Shown in pieces: positions 1 to 12,060 of a DNA stretch of 64,000 nt. The notes under the pieces were generated by a model. That model saw only the letters and a list, made by a program, of their open reading frames with translations, was not told the DNA's origin and ran no database searches. Positions within the stretch are counted from its first letter, which is position 1. Every line of letters begins with the position of its first letter. Source of the stretch: Isoetes taiwanensis (taxonomy: Eukaryota; Streptophyta; Lycopodiopsida; Isoetales; Isoetaceae); the NCBI GenBank assembly GCA_021234155.1, contig JAJEKV010000012.1:3723789-3787788 (forward strand), written 5' to 3'. A program made the position numbers and the translations under genes.

Positions 1-1356
1 GTCTAGCGACAAATGCAATTTTTAATTCGGAAGATGGATAAGATTTAGAAGAGTAGATTCATTGGGGAGTAAGTTGTACTCAATGTTCTCTATTTGCATC
101 ACATGAACTCCATTCCAGTGAACTCAAGACGAAAGACAACACCCCAGCTGAGGCGATGCTTTTCTTATCTATGGCTTGGTAAAAACCTTATGTGCAAGTA
201 ATAGAAATAGGACGTGGCATAACAAATGATGAGTATACAGACTTAGGGCATTAACTTGTATAAGTTGACCTTTTTGAAAGGGCAACAGGGGAATACCCAT
301 GGGGAGGTGCATGCTTGTATGCAGGCGGATAGAAAAATCTAACTCCATATTATGTCTAAGATAAGATGGAACATGGGGCAGATATGGTCTGTAAGGCTTG
401 CAATTGCTTGTAGTACAAACTAGGATTTAAGCAAAAGTTAAAAATTTAAAGCGTGAAAAAATAACCTAGGCACCAAGTGCTAGATAGTTAAGAAATCTTT
501 GAATTGAGGGATTTAAAAACATTCGTTTGGAGCCCACTAGTAATTTGTTAACCGTGAACAAGTTAAAATACTTGGCCGGCATAGGAACCACTAACTATGG
601 CATATAGTTTTTGCAAATTGGAAGCATTTCAAAATGCTGAAATCTGCATAAGGCCATGGTCGAACATTTGGCAAAGCTCAAGATTGTGGCAAGTAACTAC
701 AACACTCTGGTCAGTGTTATCGAGGTATGTAAAATCTACAATTATACGTAACAAATGTTGAAATCCCATCGAATGCTTTTTTCTGCTCTTGTTAACCTAA
801 TACAGCTCCGACTGTGCACGGATGGAACCGACGCCACAAAGAAGGCCTGGCTAAAAGTGGAGACAAATAAACTAGGCTAATAGAAATGGACGTATATTTA
901 GCTCGATTTGTACAGAGCCAAATAAAGCAAAAACCAGAAAGCAAAAAGAATGGACAACCCATCATATTTGAGGGGTTGGCAAGAGGTTTTCGGCACATTT
1001 CGGATCTCTCCAAGCGCCTCAATGACACCACCTGAGGGAAGCCAAAACAAGAGCTGAACAATGCCCTTATTTGAGACTTTGTTCATAAAAATAGGCCATT
1101 TTTCAGGTTTACGTTCATAAAAAATAAAAATAGATTCAGATAGCCGCTTGCGGCTTGGAAACCCTATTTCGATTTTGCTCTAGGACAAAAGAAAAGATGG
1201 CGCGGGGCTTTGCTTGCTTCTGATATGACTATTCATAAGCTACTTTGATCGAAATAAGGCTAGGGATATATGCTGATCAGGGACTTTTTTTCAGACTTGT
1301 TTTCAGGACTCTGATCGAAATAGGTTCAGATAGCCGCTTACGGCTTGGAAATCGCT
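1..1356. other. Intergenic, no gene recognised
   Basis: AT-rich sequence in which every reading frame is short and resembles no family I know. The only structure seen is a direct repeat of about 45 bp (around 1130-1175 and 1315-1362, both containing 'ttcagatagccgctt'). Confidence 0.6.
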
Positions 1357-2290
1357 TTTCGATGGGGCGACTATTTCCGAAAGGTTTTAAGGGTCCGTCT
1401 TCTAGCATCAACACCCTCCCTCTACGTGATTATATTGTGCAAGATCCTGGTCGAATCTGACAAGGATATGGCCTCCAAAATATAAACCATGTGTGTTGCT
1501 AGGTTATTGAAGGGTTTACGTTATCGAGGTCGAGTTTTAGTCGGTTGCACTTAGAAAATGGTCGAGAAGCTGCATTTGCAAACACAAAGCAATAGGAACT
1601 GACGGAATGGGTTTTGGATTTATTCTCCTCCCAGTGTAGCAATTAGAAGTCAAAAAAGCCTTTTGCAGTAGCAAAATTGTTTGGGATCATTTGAGATGGC
1701 CAATAGATCCAAACTCTATTATTTCGGTTGCCAAGGCTCTGTATGCATGTTTAGAAAAGGTGCACCTAGTTATCTAAGAAAACGACCGTGTTTTGGCCTC
1801 CGAAACGTAAACCCTGTGTGTTGCTAGGTTATTGTAGGGTTTACATTTCGGAGGCCAAATCATGGTCATTTTCTTGGATAGCCAGATGTACCTTTTCTAA
1901 ATATGTATGTGGAGCCATGGCAACTGCAATAACCGAGTTTGGATCTATTGGCCACCCCGAATGATCCCAAACAATTTTGTTACTGCCAAAGGCGCTATTG
2001 ACTTCTAATTGCTACACTGGGAGGAGGATAAATCCAAAACCCATTCAATTCCTATTGCTTCGTGTTTTTAACTGCAGCTTGTTGACCATGTCCTAAGTGC
2101 AACCGACTAAAACTCGATCTCCATAACGTAAACCCTTCAATAACTTAGCAGCACACAGAGTATATTTTGGAGGCCATATCCTAGTCAGATTCGACCAGGA
2201 TCTTGCACAATGTAATCACGTAGAGGGAGGGTGTTGATGCTAGAAGACGGACCCTTAAAACCTTTCGGAAACAGTTCACCCCAGAGGTCC
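1357..2290. repeat. Long foldback inverted repeat, arms about 450 bp
   Basis: The left arm (about 1357-1825) matches the reverse complement of the right arm (about 1832-2280), with roughly 85% identity by eye. The centre at 1797-1858 is itself a hairpin: 'ggcctccgaaacgtaaaccc' on one side and its near complement on the other. The outer parts of both arms are the same sequence as part of the R1 repeat that continues from 2290, so the foldback is probably two R1 fragments fused head to head. It could also be a non-autonomous foldback element; no target-site duplication was found. Confidence 0.7.
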
Positions 2291-4558
2291 TCTCCCGAAG
2301 GCCCCCGGCCACGGACGGGCAACTCTCCCGCTCCAGAACTGTGAACTGACGCTGCCAATGGACTCAAAACATGGACATTACCCTGGGGACCACGTTTCGT
2401 GGGCAGAAGACCACCCCTTCTCCAAGAAGCGCCAAAGTTGTATATGTCCAACATGTTCGTAGTCAATTGGCCGAGGAGGTGGCTGCGGAATACCGCTATG
2501 TAGAGGTTCCATGTTTCTTTCCTTGCCAAAAATGACCATGTAAACTTGGTCCCTAGGGTAATTTCTCCAACGGACTCAAAACATCGACATTACCCTGGAG
2601 ACCAAGTTTCGTGGGCATAAGACCACCCCTGCTCCCGGAAGCGCCAAAGTAGCTCATGTCCAACACGTTCGTAGTGAATTGGCCTTAGCGGAGGGTGCGG
2701 AATAGGGTTTGTGTTTCTTTTGCTGCAAAAAATGACCGTGTAACCTGGTCCCCAGTGTAATTTCGCTGTTTCGGACGACATGGCAAAGTCAAATCTCCAT
2801 TCCGGAGCCTTTGTACTGCCCGAACGATACAACACTTGGGTTTCTACCCGGTCGACAGCAGGACACTTTGCGTTTTGATGTGTTCTCCCGGACAGATCTT
2901 GAATTCTTTTGAGCCTGCTCGAAGCAAGTTACTTCAATGGAGAATTCAACGGTCGGATAGGGAAACCGGGTTCCGGGAAGGGAGGCATTGGCATTTGCCC
3001 TCCCGGAGGAGCACTGGTAGGAAAGCCTGCCTCGGTAAATCCAAACCCCATTTCGTCAGTTTCTATTGCTTCTTGTTTTCAACTGCAGCTTCTCGGCCAT
3101 GTCTCAAGTGCAACTGAATAAAACTCGACCTCCATAACGTAAACCCTACAATAACCTGGCAACGCATAGGGTTTACGTTTTGGAGGTCATACCCTAGTCA
3201 GATTGGACCAGGATCTTGCACAATGTCATGAGGTAGTGGGAGGGCGTTGACGCCAGAAGATGGAGCCCTAAAACCTTCCAGAAGAAGTTGGACCCAAAGG
3301 TCCTCTCTGGAAGATCCTTGGCCACGGACGGGCAACTCTCCCACCCCGGAACTGTGATCTGACTTTGCCAACGGACTTGAAACATCGACATTACCCTGGA
3401 GACCAAGTTTCGTGGGCATAAGACCACCCCTGCTCCCGGAAGCGCCAAAGTAGCTCATGTCCAACACGTTCGTAGTGAATTGGCCTTAGCGGAGGGTGCG
3501 GAATACTGCCATGTAGAGGGTTCGTGTTTCTTTTGCTGCAAAAAATGACATGTAACCTGGTCCCCAGGGTAATTTCGCTGTTTCGGATGACATGGCGAAA
3601 TCAAATCTCCATTCCGGAGCCTTTGTACTGCCCGAACGACACAACACTTGGGTTTTACGCACGGTTCACCGCAGGATACTTTGCGCTTGATGTGTTCTCC
3701 CGGACAGATCTTGAATTTTTTGAGCCTCTTTCGAAACAAGTTACTTGAATGGAGAATTCAACGGTCGGGATAGGGAAACCGGGGAAGGGAGGCATTGGCA
3801 TTTGCCCTCCGGAGGAGCACCGGTAGGAAAGCCTGCCTCGGAAATCCAAACCCCATTTCGCCGGGTTTCTATTGCTTCTTGTTTTCAACCGCATCTTCTC
3901 GCCATGTCTCAAGTGCAATCAATAAAACCTAAAACTCGACCTCCATAACGTAAACCCTACAATAACCTTGGCAATGCACATGGTTTACGCTTTGGAGGCC
4001 ATACCCCAGTCGATTAGACCAGGATCTTGCACAATGTCATGAGGTAGTGGGAGGGCATTGACGCCGTAAGATCTGAGCCCTAAAACCTTCCGTAGAAGTT
4101 GGACCCAAAGGTCCTCTCTGGAAGGTCCCCGTCACGACGGGCAACTCTCCCACCCCTAACCGTGGTCCGACTGCCAACGGACTCGAAACATCGACATTAC
4201 CCCGAGACCAAGTTTCGTGGGCATAAGACCACCCCCGCCTCCCCCGGAGCGCCAAAGTAGCTCATGTCCAACACGTTCGTAGTGAATTGGCCTTAGCGGA
4301 GGGTGCGGAATACTGCCATGTAGAGGGTTCATGTTTCTTTTGCTGCAAAAAATGACCGTGTAACTTGGTCCCCAGGGTAATTTCGCTGTTTCGGATGACA
4401 TGGCAAAGTCAAATCTCCATTCCGGAGCCTTTGTACTGCCCGAACGACACAACACTTGGGTTTCTACACGGTCGACTGCAGGACACTTTGCGGTTTGATG
4501 TGTTCTCCCGGACAGATCTTGAATTTTTTTGAGCCTGCTTGAAGCAAGTTACTTGAAT
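2290..4558 (-). repeat. R1 tandem array, about 805-bp period
   Basis: Landmarks recur at constant spacing. 'gctcatgtccaacacgttcg' lies near 2655, 3458 and 4260, and 'acaacacttgggttt' near 2831, 3645 and 4449. A 210-bp partial unit sits at the start (about 2430-2640). This is the same family as the 20.26-23.98 kb array but on the opposite strand and with a shorter unit. Several frames stay open for 70-120 codons in different copies, but the frames, starts and ends differ between copies, so I treat it as non-coding satellite-like repeat. It could be an LTR or internal part of an unrecognised retroelement. Confidence 0.75.
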
Positions 4559-4840
4559 GGAGCAAGGTCTTGCCATTTTAATGCTTGAGGATTTGTTGCA
4601 ATGGTCCTTTCCTCCACAAAGAAATACATCTCACAATTCTTAATGGTTTGTTATGCAAAAATGTAGGCGTGGTTTAATGGTCTTTCTCTAACAATATCCA
4701 AAATGTTAGGATATTGTTAGGATTTTGTGTGGTCCTATGACATTAATGCTTAGGGATTTGTTGCAGTGGTCCTGCACCCCCTCAAGGAATACAAATCAAA
4801 TTCTTGATGGTTTTGTTATGCAAAAATATGCGTTAAGTAA
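4559..4840 (+). repeat. Pair of ~85-bp direct repeats
   Basis: The segment at about 4575-4665 recurs at about 4740-4830. Both copies contain 'aatgct', 'gatttgttgca', 'tggtcct' and 'ttttgttatgcaaaaat'. The 75-bp spacer contains the perfect dyad 'ccaaaatgttaggatattg' region. No coding potential. Confidence 0.55.
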
Positions 4841-4904
4841 TTGAAGAAGTTGAAGTAACTTGTCTTACATGGAATACTAGTATAAGGACATGTGATCGTG
4901 CACG

Positions 4905-5400
4905 TGCATCACATGTAGCAAATAAAGTACTCTGTCCTACTACTATAAAGACATATGACATGGAAGTATACGACATGTAGAGAATCAAGTATTCTTTCCT
5001 ACTTCTATAAAGACATGTGACAATAGAAGTATTACACATGTCGTAATTCATGTATTCTTTCCTACAATGCCTTAGCAAATAAAGTACTCTGTCCTACTAC
5101 TATAAAGACATGTGACATGGAAGCATACGACATGTAGAGAATCAAGTATTCTTTCCTACTTCTATAAAGACATGTGACAATAGAAGTATTACACATGTCG
5201 TAATTCATGTATTCTTTCCTACAATGCCTTAAAATAAAGTACTCTGTCCTACTACTATAAAAACATGTGAATGGAAGTATAGGACATGTAGAGAATCAAA
5301 TATTCTTTCCTACATCTATAAAGACATGTGACAATAGAATTATTAGACATGTAGAAATTCAAGTATTCTTTTCTACAGTGGATTGTATTATAAAATGACA
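4905..5400 (+). repeat. Tandem repeat, ~155-160 bp x 3
   Basis: Three consecutive copies start near 4917, 5074 and 5232. Each contains 'aagtactctgtcctactac', 'tataaagacatgtgac', 'gacatgtagagaatcaa' and 'gtattctttcctac'. Each copy is internally repetitive too (a ~70-bp half unit around 'ctataaagacatgtgac'). Confidence 0.8.
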
Positions 5401-5924
5401 TGTCACAATAGAAGAAACTACAAAACAACAGTGGATGTTTTAGTCCACTGAAAAAAGAACACCCTTATCGAACAAAACCATACCTCCACAAATCCACATG
5501 TAGGATTCTTCGAAAACAGGACATGTAGACCTACCAAAACTGATGTTTTCAACAGTGGACCAAAAACCGGGGTGAGTGTGTTAACACCGACAGTCCTTGC
5601 AAAGTTATGCATCATACCTAAGTTTCCCTGTACAACTGGCCGAGTGGTCTACCCGATCCGGCTTGTCCTTCTGCATGTCGCCATTTCTTGCTAACTGCTC
5701 TTTCCAGCTGTGAACCTTAGCCCTAAAGGTTTCTTTGGCCTTAATTTTCCTGCATAATCGTTAGTATTTTCCTGTCTATTTTTGTCATAAACATATTCCT
5801 AGGTTAATAATTTTGTTTCCCATAAAACAAATGTCAAACGTCCATTTTTGTTGTCATATTTTCTCTAGATATTAGTAAAACACATATTTTCTTTAAAAAA
5901 AAAAAAAATAATTCTTGTACCAAC
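5401..5924. other. No gene recognised
   Basis: Mixed-composition sequence with short frames only. A 14-base A run lies near 5896-5909. If the exon at 5925-6058 belongs to a gene, its downstream exons on the minus strand should be here, but I could not identify any. Confidence 0.4.
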
Positions 5925-6058
5925 CTGATATCTATGACGAGCATCAGATATGGTGGATTGTTCAAATGTACCAAATCTTATCAGATGGTCTTCAACAACC
6001 GTTCTAATTCGTCGTTTCAGCCCCATACATCTTTTACAATAGCAAACTCTTTTGCCCT
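5925..6058 (-). pseudogene. Transposase-like zinc-finger exon (fragment)
   Basis: On the minus strand a 134-nt open block is flanked by a plausible acceptor (ending 'ggtag') and donor ('cag|gttggt'). It encodes about 44 residues beginning 'GKRVCYCKRCMGLKRR' and continuing with 'VVEDHLIRFGTF'. The spacing C-x-C-x2-C followed by a basic stretch and 'V..HL...G' resembles the Cys-rich N-terminal segment of plant CACTA/En-Spm-type transposon proteins; that likeness is from memory of the family. A stop codon lies directly upstream, so this is at best one exon. The palindromic cluster at 6139-6395 lies just upstream of it. Neighbouring exons were not found, so a relic is most likely. Confidence 0.4.
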
Positions 6059-6138
6059 CTACCAATTACAAAATGTAAGTACTATAACTTCACAGCAGTT
6101 CGAACGTTAGTGATATATACATATGGTAAAATAAAATG

Positions 6139-6395
6139 GACACCTGGTCCTCTCCACTCAAGGTGGAGCCGACCATGCCCTTTTCTGAGTACGACCCTTA
6201 AGTTTCTATTGCAATAAAGAGTTTAGAGATGTGCTTAGACCCGATACATAGAGTCCCCTCCACTTAAGGTGAAGTCGACATATTTGACTACGCGATGCCT
6301 CAATTCTATAATCTACTTTGTTCTCAGAAAGGTATAAAGGTGAGTTTGGACCCGAAGGACCTGGTCCTCTCCACTTAAGGTGGAGCCGACCGTGT
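6139..6395. repeat. Cluster of three 29-bp imperfect palindromes
   Basis: The motif 'ctctccacttaaggtggag' with flanks ggtc...gacc occurs near 6148, 6250 (degenerate) and 6358, about 105 bp apart. A fourth, inverted copy lies at 25270-25308. The motif is a near-perfect dyad around ACTTAAGGT. The arrangement recalls subterminal transposase-binding repeats of a DNA transposon, or a shared regulatory site; function is unknown. Confidence 0.65.
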
Positions 6396-6630
6396 TCTTG
6401 ACCAAATCCCCTGCGTTTTTTCTCATTCTCCTAGTTTACATATGTCTAGACTACTAAATACAAGAATTACTCCCAATGCGATCAATCTGGCTCCTGGCCA
6501 TCTCCAGACCACAAGGCCCCCAAAATTGAACCATTATAATTTTTTTCTAATGGTTTGTTGGTGAAAACCAAATCCATAAATTAGTACATGTTTGTGGGTT
6601 CAAAAGTTTACAAACCATGTCTAGTTATCT

Positions 6631-6862
6631 AATATGGTTCATCAACATAATTTTTTAAAGGTGATAAGACAACATTGTTTTATGACATGGTATTGAAACA
6701 TGGCAATCTTAATTGGTTTTTATAACAACTTAACCTATAAGATATTCTAATATGGTTCATCAACATATTTTTCTAAGGTGATAAAACAACATTGTTTTAT
6801 GACATGATGTTGAAACATGGCAATTTTAATTGGTCTCTGTAACAGCTTAAACTATATGATAT
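6631..6862 (+). repeat. 118-bp tandem duplication
   Basis: Two copies start at 6631 and 6749. Each begins 'aatatggttcatcaacata' and contains 'acaacattgttttatgacat' and 'gaaacatggcaat'. They lie inside the left end of the candidate element 6504-13686. Confidence 0.8.
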
Positions 6863-7034
6863 GCACTACTGTTTAATAGGTCACATTTATTAGACTGGTA
6901 TTTGATCGCATCTATCTTCTTCAGTATATTGACATGGTAATGTTAAGCGCATAATTATCATGACATTTTATAGTGATTAATCACCAGTACACAACCTGGT
7001 AAACGATCTTGGTTTAAATATGCTACACTATAAC

Positions 7035-7480
7035 CCCTGTGTAGTTTTTTGCCGTCTTTTTTGCAAAAAAATAACACCTAAAGACTATGCATAGTATTGT
7101 TCCGAAAATGCTAGAAATAACACGTAGTTTTTATGTGTAGTTTTTCACACAAAAACAACACGTAATTTTTATGCATGGTTTTTCACACAAAAACGTGTAA
7201 TTTTCATGCATGGTTGTTAGACAAAAACAACACGTAGTTTTTATCTGTGATTTTCACCATAGGTTTTAGATAAAAAACAACGCATAAATTCTATGTATGA
7301 TTTTCACTCAAAAACAAAAACAACACAAGGTTTTTAGGTGGTCTTCATCCAAAACAACCCATGGTATTCACACGTAAGCTTTTTTGACATAGTTTTCTTT
7401 TAATTGTCTACATGTTATTTTCATTGGTTGTATGTGTTGTTTTTCATACAATAAGACATGTTCTTTCTAATGTAGTTTTA
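7035..7480 (+). repeat. Degenerate ~40-bp repeats (acaaaaacaacacg)
   Basis: About eight imperfect copies of 'caaaaacaacacgta' alternating with 'tttttatg(c/t)(a/g)tg(a/g)tttttca'. The period varies between 35 and 50 bp. Non-coding. The sequence just after, at 7480-7515, contains a tRNA B-box-like stretch on the minus strand ('ggttcaattcc') but no matching A box. Confidence 0.6.
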
Positions 7481-8699
7481 AAAAAGCATTTTGGGAATTG
7501 AACCCAAGCAAGTCCATTCAAGTTGTATATGTCGTATATGCTCGAACATAGTCACCTATATAGTTGCATAGATCAACCAATACAATGGACCTGATCACAG
7601 AAAGACACCAAAAACCCTAGTCTAGCATAAAACGGTGCAGAGTGGAAGTACAAGGCATTTCCAGAAAAGGATTTATTATTAGCACCACATAGGAACATTT
7701 ATAATCTTCATCAACAAATTAACTAGACAAATCTGTTTTAGTTGACTAACTGTCCTACACTTTGGAAATAAAACTGCTTATCATAGTTACGTACGCCTCA
7801 ATCATAGATAGTTCCAATTTTAGGACATTAGAAGCACAACAATTTTTCTTATTCCATAAACTACTGTATTAGATAGCCAAATATTTGGTCTGGAATTTAT
7901 TAGTGCAAGTCTATGCTATGCTGCCCATAAGACTACTTTAACAAACTACCTTAGCACCTCAAACTAAGAGTTCAAGCTGTCAACTTGCAATTCTAAGACT
8001 GTACTAAGGATATCACAACACTATACATGAAGGATATAGCCAGTCCAACCTTACGCGCCCATGCATGTGGCTGCACGTAGCAGGTAGCCGTAAGCAGCAA
8101 CATTTCAAGCTTTTTACAAGCTTAACTTTATCCATCAAGCATAGGCTGCTGAAATTGCAGCTTTATGACAGATGATGCTTAAGTACATAGGCATCTAGAG
8201 TAAATCAATATTCAAACAACCAGATACAGGAAATCAATCCATGAAGTTCTAAACTTATAAGTGGCAGCGGTCAGCCATAAATGCATGTATGTAAAAGTTA
8301 ACAACACATTCCAGTTGTCAAAGCACAAGCATGTAACAAGCCATTGAATAATCTAAAATATCATTCAACTGTTTTTTATGCTCAGAAGGCCTTCATTTGA
8401 CATTTTTAGAAAAATAGTAATAAATTTCTTGGATGTAGTCAAATTATGACCCATTCTTCCAATAAGCTACTATTACCATATCAGGCATTATAATCTCTCA
8501 GTAATCATTCAAAGAAACATTAAGTATAATCCATGGTTTAAACAGCTGGCTGCAAACATATGCCACATCTATACAGGAAAAATATCAAAATGCACAAAAC
8601 TATGCAAGCTTTAAAAAGTACTTGTACAACTAGCAACCACTAGCAGAGCTACAATAGAAACTTTTTATAATTTTAAAAATTATAATCTTTTTTTGGTAC
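7481..8699. other. No gene recognised
   Basis: AT-rich sequence with only short frames. If the TRAPPC3-like exon at 8700-8789 were part of a live gene, its next exon (coding for the NKQLDQMG-like segment of that family) should lie here on the minus strand. I looked for it and did not find it. Confidence 0.45.
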
Positions 8700-8789
8700 C
8701 TGTGTAAAGGACACTTCTTCAATATCTCAAACTCGATGAGCAACTGGCGCACAGTTGCCCCATATATCAAAGTAGAAAAGCTCAGCATT
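8700..8789 (-). pseudogene. TRAPPC3/BET3-like exon, frameshifted
   Basis: The minus strand has an acceptor 'ttttgtag', a 90-nt exon and a donor 'cacag|gtacc'. The first codons give NAELF. After a one-base shift the frame reads 'TLIYGATVRQLLIEFEIL'. TRAPPC3 (BET3), a core subunit of the TRAPP vesicle-tethering complex at ER-Golgi membranes, has a segment of the form NAELFTL.YGA.VRQLL.D.E at the start of its longin-like fold, so the match is specific. The shift breaks the reading frame, the following residues (KKCPLHR) diverge from the family, and no other TRAPPC3 exon was found nearby. It is probably a captured or decayed gene fragment; a single sequencing error could also cause the shift. Confidence 0.6.
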
Positions 8790-8849
8790 CTACAAAATAT
8801 TGAATTAGAAATTAATCTGAGGTTCTAGATCATAACAGAAATAGATTTA

Positions 8850-9245
8850 CCTAACAAGAGAGAAGCAAAAGTTTTAAAAAGTCTTTCAAAGGAAAGCTTG
8901 AGACAGAAAAGGGCCTTATCTAATCTTACGCTGGACCCTGCCATAGTCGAGCTTTGTGCTACAGACGAAAAAAAAGAAAACAGAATAGAAGCAAAAAAAA
9001 AAAAAAAAAAAAAAAAAATTGCAGAGGAAAGCTTAAGATAGAAAAGGACCAATGGCCTTACCTAATCTTATCACCCTGCCATAGCCAAGCTTTGTGCTAC
9101 AAGCGCAAAAAACAAAACTGAATAGAAGCAAAAGGTTAGAAAATCTTGCAGAAAAAAGCTTAAGACAGAAAAGGCTTTACCTAATCTTATCGCTGGACCC
9201 TGCCATAACCGAGTTCTGCTTTTTGCTACAGAGTATTTTTCAAGC
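8850..9245 (+). repeat. Tandem repeat, ~120-145 bp x 3
   Basis: Copies start near 8880, 9010 and 9140. Each has 'gaaagctt(g/a)agacagaaaag', 'ccttacctaatctta', 'ccctgccatag(c/t)c(g/a)agc' and 'gctacag'. The middle junction carries a 27-base A run (8993-9018), so the array probably spread by slippage or by insertion of A-tailed copies. Confidence 0.75.
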
Positions 9246-11384
9246 CCCAGCCAAGCTGGAAAAAAAAGAAGGGTTGAATGCCTATTGATATTTGATGTTC
9301 AAAATGTAGCATTATTTCCGGATTCAAGCATCATGCAAAAGGAAGCAAATACCCTATTTTGTTCGAGCAAAAAAATTAAGAAATCTAAGGGATTGAACAG
9401 ATGCATACCTGGCCGCATTAAGGAATACCATCGCCATAAGATAACTTGTGAATCTAGCCTTCCAACTTTTTAGAGCTAGAGCTCGTTGGAACGGGTTCTC
9501 TATGAATCAAACACAGATTTGCGAAGTTGCCTTACACATATGAAACATCGAGCTCCTACTTCTTATCGGACTAAGATCATTCGCCACTTCTGTTGGGTAT
9601 GAAAACTTTGCTGCCACTGCTCCAGCTCCTCTTCCACCATCGCCGATCTCTTAACTTCTTTACAAGTTTACAAGGAGAAGAGCGCCATACGAAAGGCGCT
9701 TCAAAAATCCAAGCTGTCAAAAATTTGAAATGCATTAACCTAAGCGGGAAAAATGGTAATAAAATGTTTCCACAAGAAATTTACTCGTTTGCCCAACATA
9801 AGTTGTTCCTTATGGTATATGAGTTATTCTTCGCCATACACCATCCTTGAGGAAATGTTGGGGAAAGTCCGGGGCACAGGGAGTTTGTCCAAATGTGTTT
9901 GCCAAGTCACTGTCCAGGGTGGCAAAGTGGTGGAACTTGTTCCCCTCAAAATTTTCTGATTTCTAGTTACTGGCCGTTAGCAAAAGCTTGAACCAGCATT
10001 TATAGCATGTTAGACTCAGAACAATTTAATTTTCTAAGCAATCGCCCACGACTGACCAGATTGCAAGATAAAAGAAGGGGGGGAAGGGGAGGGGGGGAGG
10101 AAGAAAAACATACCTTGCACAACACACTGGAGTCGAGCCCTTTTACATAGTTGCAGCAGGAGAATTTTGTACCCATCAGACCAGCATTGCAAAGGGATTA
10201 GCAGTTGTGGAAGCACTTTGATTTAACCCAGATAGGGAAAGGATTAACCTAGACCAAAGTTCCAAACATTCAATAGCTTGAGATCCAATGGATCAGATTA
10301 CGAGGAGCAAAGCAATCGACTCATTCAACCGGAGTTGCAGAACGGGAATTTTCTTGAATATTGATTGCCCAACCTTGGGTGCATTTGCAGGCCCTAAAGC
10401 TTGAATTTTTTTTGTTGTATAGGTCAATGTAAGTTCTTTCGCCCTATTTTTATATGGTACATGCACTCATGAGCACCAAGGAGAGGTTCGTCTCAAAAAA
10501 ATAAGATAGAGTGCCTTGTCTGCAAGTACGTAGAAATTAAAGCTTTTTTCCTTGCGCCTTCTTTTTTCCCAGCACTGATAAAACCACTGAAAAAACCACA
10601 CAATGAGTAAACACAATAAATTCGCACAATAAATCCTCTTGCAATTGATAAGCATGCACAAGCAAACAGATTGAACAAAAATGACCACTTTAACCCATTG
10701 GACAAAACTGACCACTTTGCATGGGCATTTACCAATGAACAATTTGCTCAGGCATGTATCAGTGACCAATTTCGCATAGACAAATTAAAAGATAATTAAT
10801 GCCCGTCCAAGCACCAAAAATCCTATCTTGTCTGCTTTCATCACGTGCATTAAACATGAACTTACAATCCCTCTTAAGGATTAGAAGCATAACATCAAAA
10901 GTTATATAAGCTTTGTAAAAATTTTGAAGCTGCACTGCCTAGAAATGTCGTAACAGAGTCCAGAGCATCTAGTTTACTGTAGGGACCAACGATTGTGACC
11001 AACAGAGCCAAACTCGATTTGCTACAAGCAACTAGTCTATCTTTCACTCGGTGCACTCTAGCCTAGTGCTATAATGTAAAGCTAGCACGTACTTGGCAGT
11101 CTGGGCGTTTCATCGATTCTCTACTCCTCAAACATGTGTCCTAGGGTAACTCTGGCCTTTTGGATGCAACCCCATAGTCGAAATGTCGTTGCATGCCAAC
11201 CGGCATGCTCCGGTCGCACAATGTCCAGAGCTCGCGGGCCATCACAACGGAGCAAGTTTGGAACTGGCACTTGGGGAGGGTTTTTTGTTCTCCTTCTTAA
11301 GGTCTCTCTTCGAACCCTCGAAGGAACCCTGCACGCAAGCTCTATCACCCTGCACGCACGCACGCATCTTGCACGCAATTTTTA
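9246..11384. other. No gene recognised
   Basis: Several frames of 60-100 codons occur here on both strands, none resembling a known family or linked by convincing splice sites. A G-rich polypurine run ('ggggaaggggagggggggag') lies at about 10077-10107. The block is otherwise AT-rich. Confidence 0.45.
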
Positions 11385-12060
11385 GAGTGGGTGACACACT
11401 TGTGGTAGAAAATAAAGATACAAATGATTGTCAATGGTATGGTAAGATGTGATACATTCTTTCTTATAAGCAGGGTGATGAAACGAGTGTATATTTTGCA
11501 GAAAATTACTATAGATATCATATCCAAGACAATAAAGTTCAACTTGATGAACCAAGTGGGATGCCTATCTTAGCTACTAGTATGGAGCCATTCAATCATG
11601 AATCTATTTTGCCAATCCAACATATTCTTCGAGAAATATGTATTTTACCAATGCGAGCAGCAAAAGATAAAAGATTGATCGCATTTGAGACTATTACAAC
11701 AAAATTGCCAGATAGGCTTCTCCAATTGCATAAGTGTGGTAATGTTCCAATTTGGCCTCTCGTGGATGACGTTGTGGCAATTCAAGCTATAAAACGGGGT
11801 GATGCCCCACATCTAGCATCATACGATGGTTACTGGTATACTTGGATTAATGCAGTTAATTAGAAGGATAAAAAGATGAAGTTGACTTGGTTAGAGCCAA
11901 AGAGTAAGAAGGGGCGTAAATGTTTAGGAATTTCATATGTGGAAAAGAGATGGCAGTCTTGGGATTGTCTCTTAAGGGTATTAAACGTTATGAAGGAAGG
12001 TGCAGGAAAAAATATATGCTTCTTCTTGGTTGAAGAACCTTTTATTTGAGGTACTTGATC
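11385..12060 (+). pseudogene. Decayed protein with a BAH-like segment
   Basis: One frame reads from about 11388 ('GDTLVVENKDTNDCQWYGKM'), hits a stop, resumes 'YILSYKQGDETSVYFAENYY', and continues to 11863 through 'HESILPIQHILREICILP'. After another stop it resumes with 'KDKKMKLTWLEPKSKKGRK' to about 12050. The order GD(T/L)V, W.(G/A)(K/R)I, YYR and ..SI....C resembles BAH domains, which bind chromatin proteins. The likeness is from pattern memory and is modest. The in-frame stops (tga near 11450, tag near 11862) show that it is not functional as read, unless introns remove them. It lies inside the candidate element 6504-13686, so it may be a transposon-carried protein. Confidence 0.4.
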
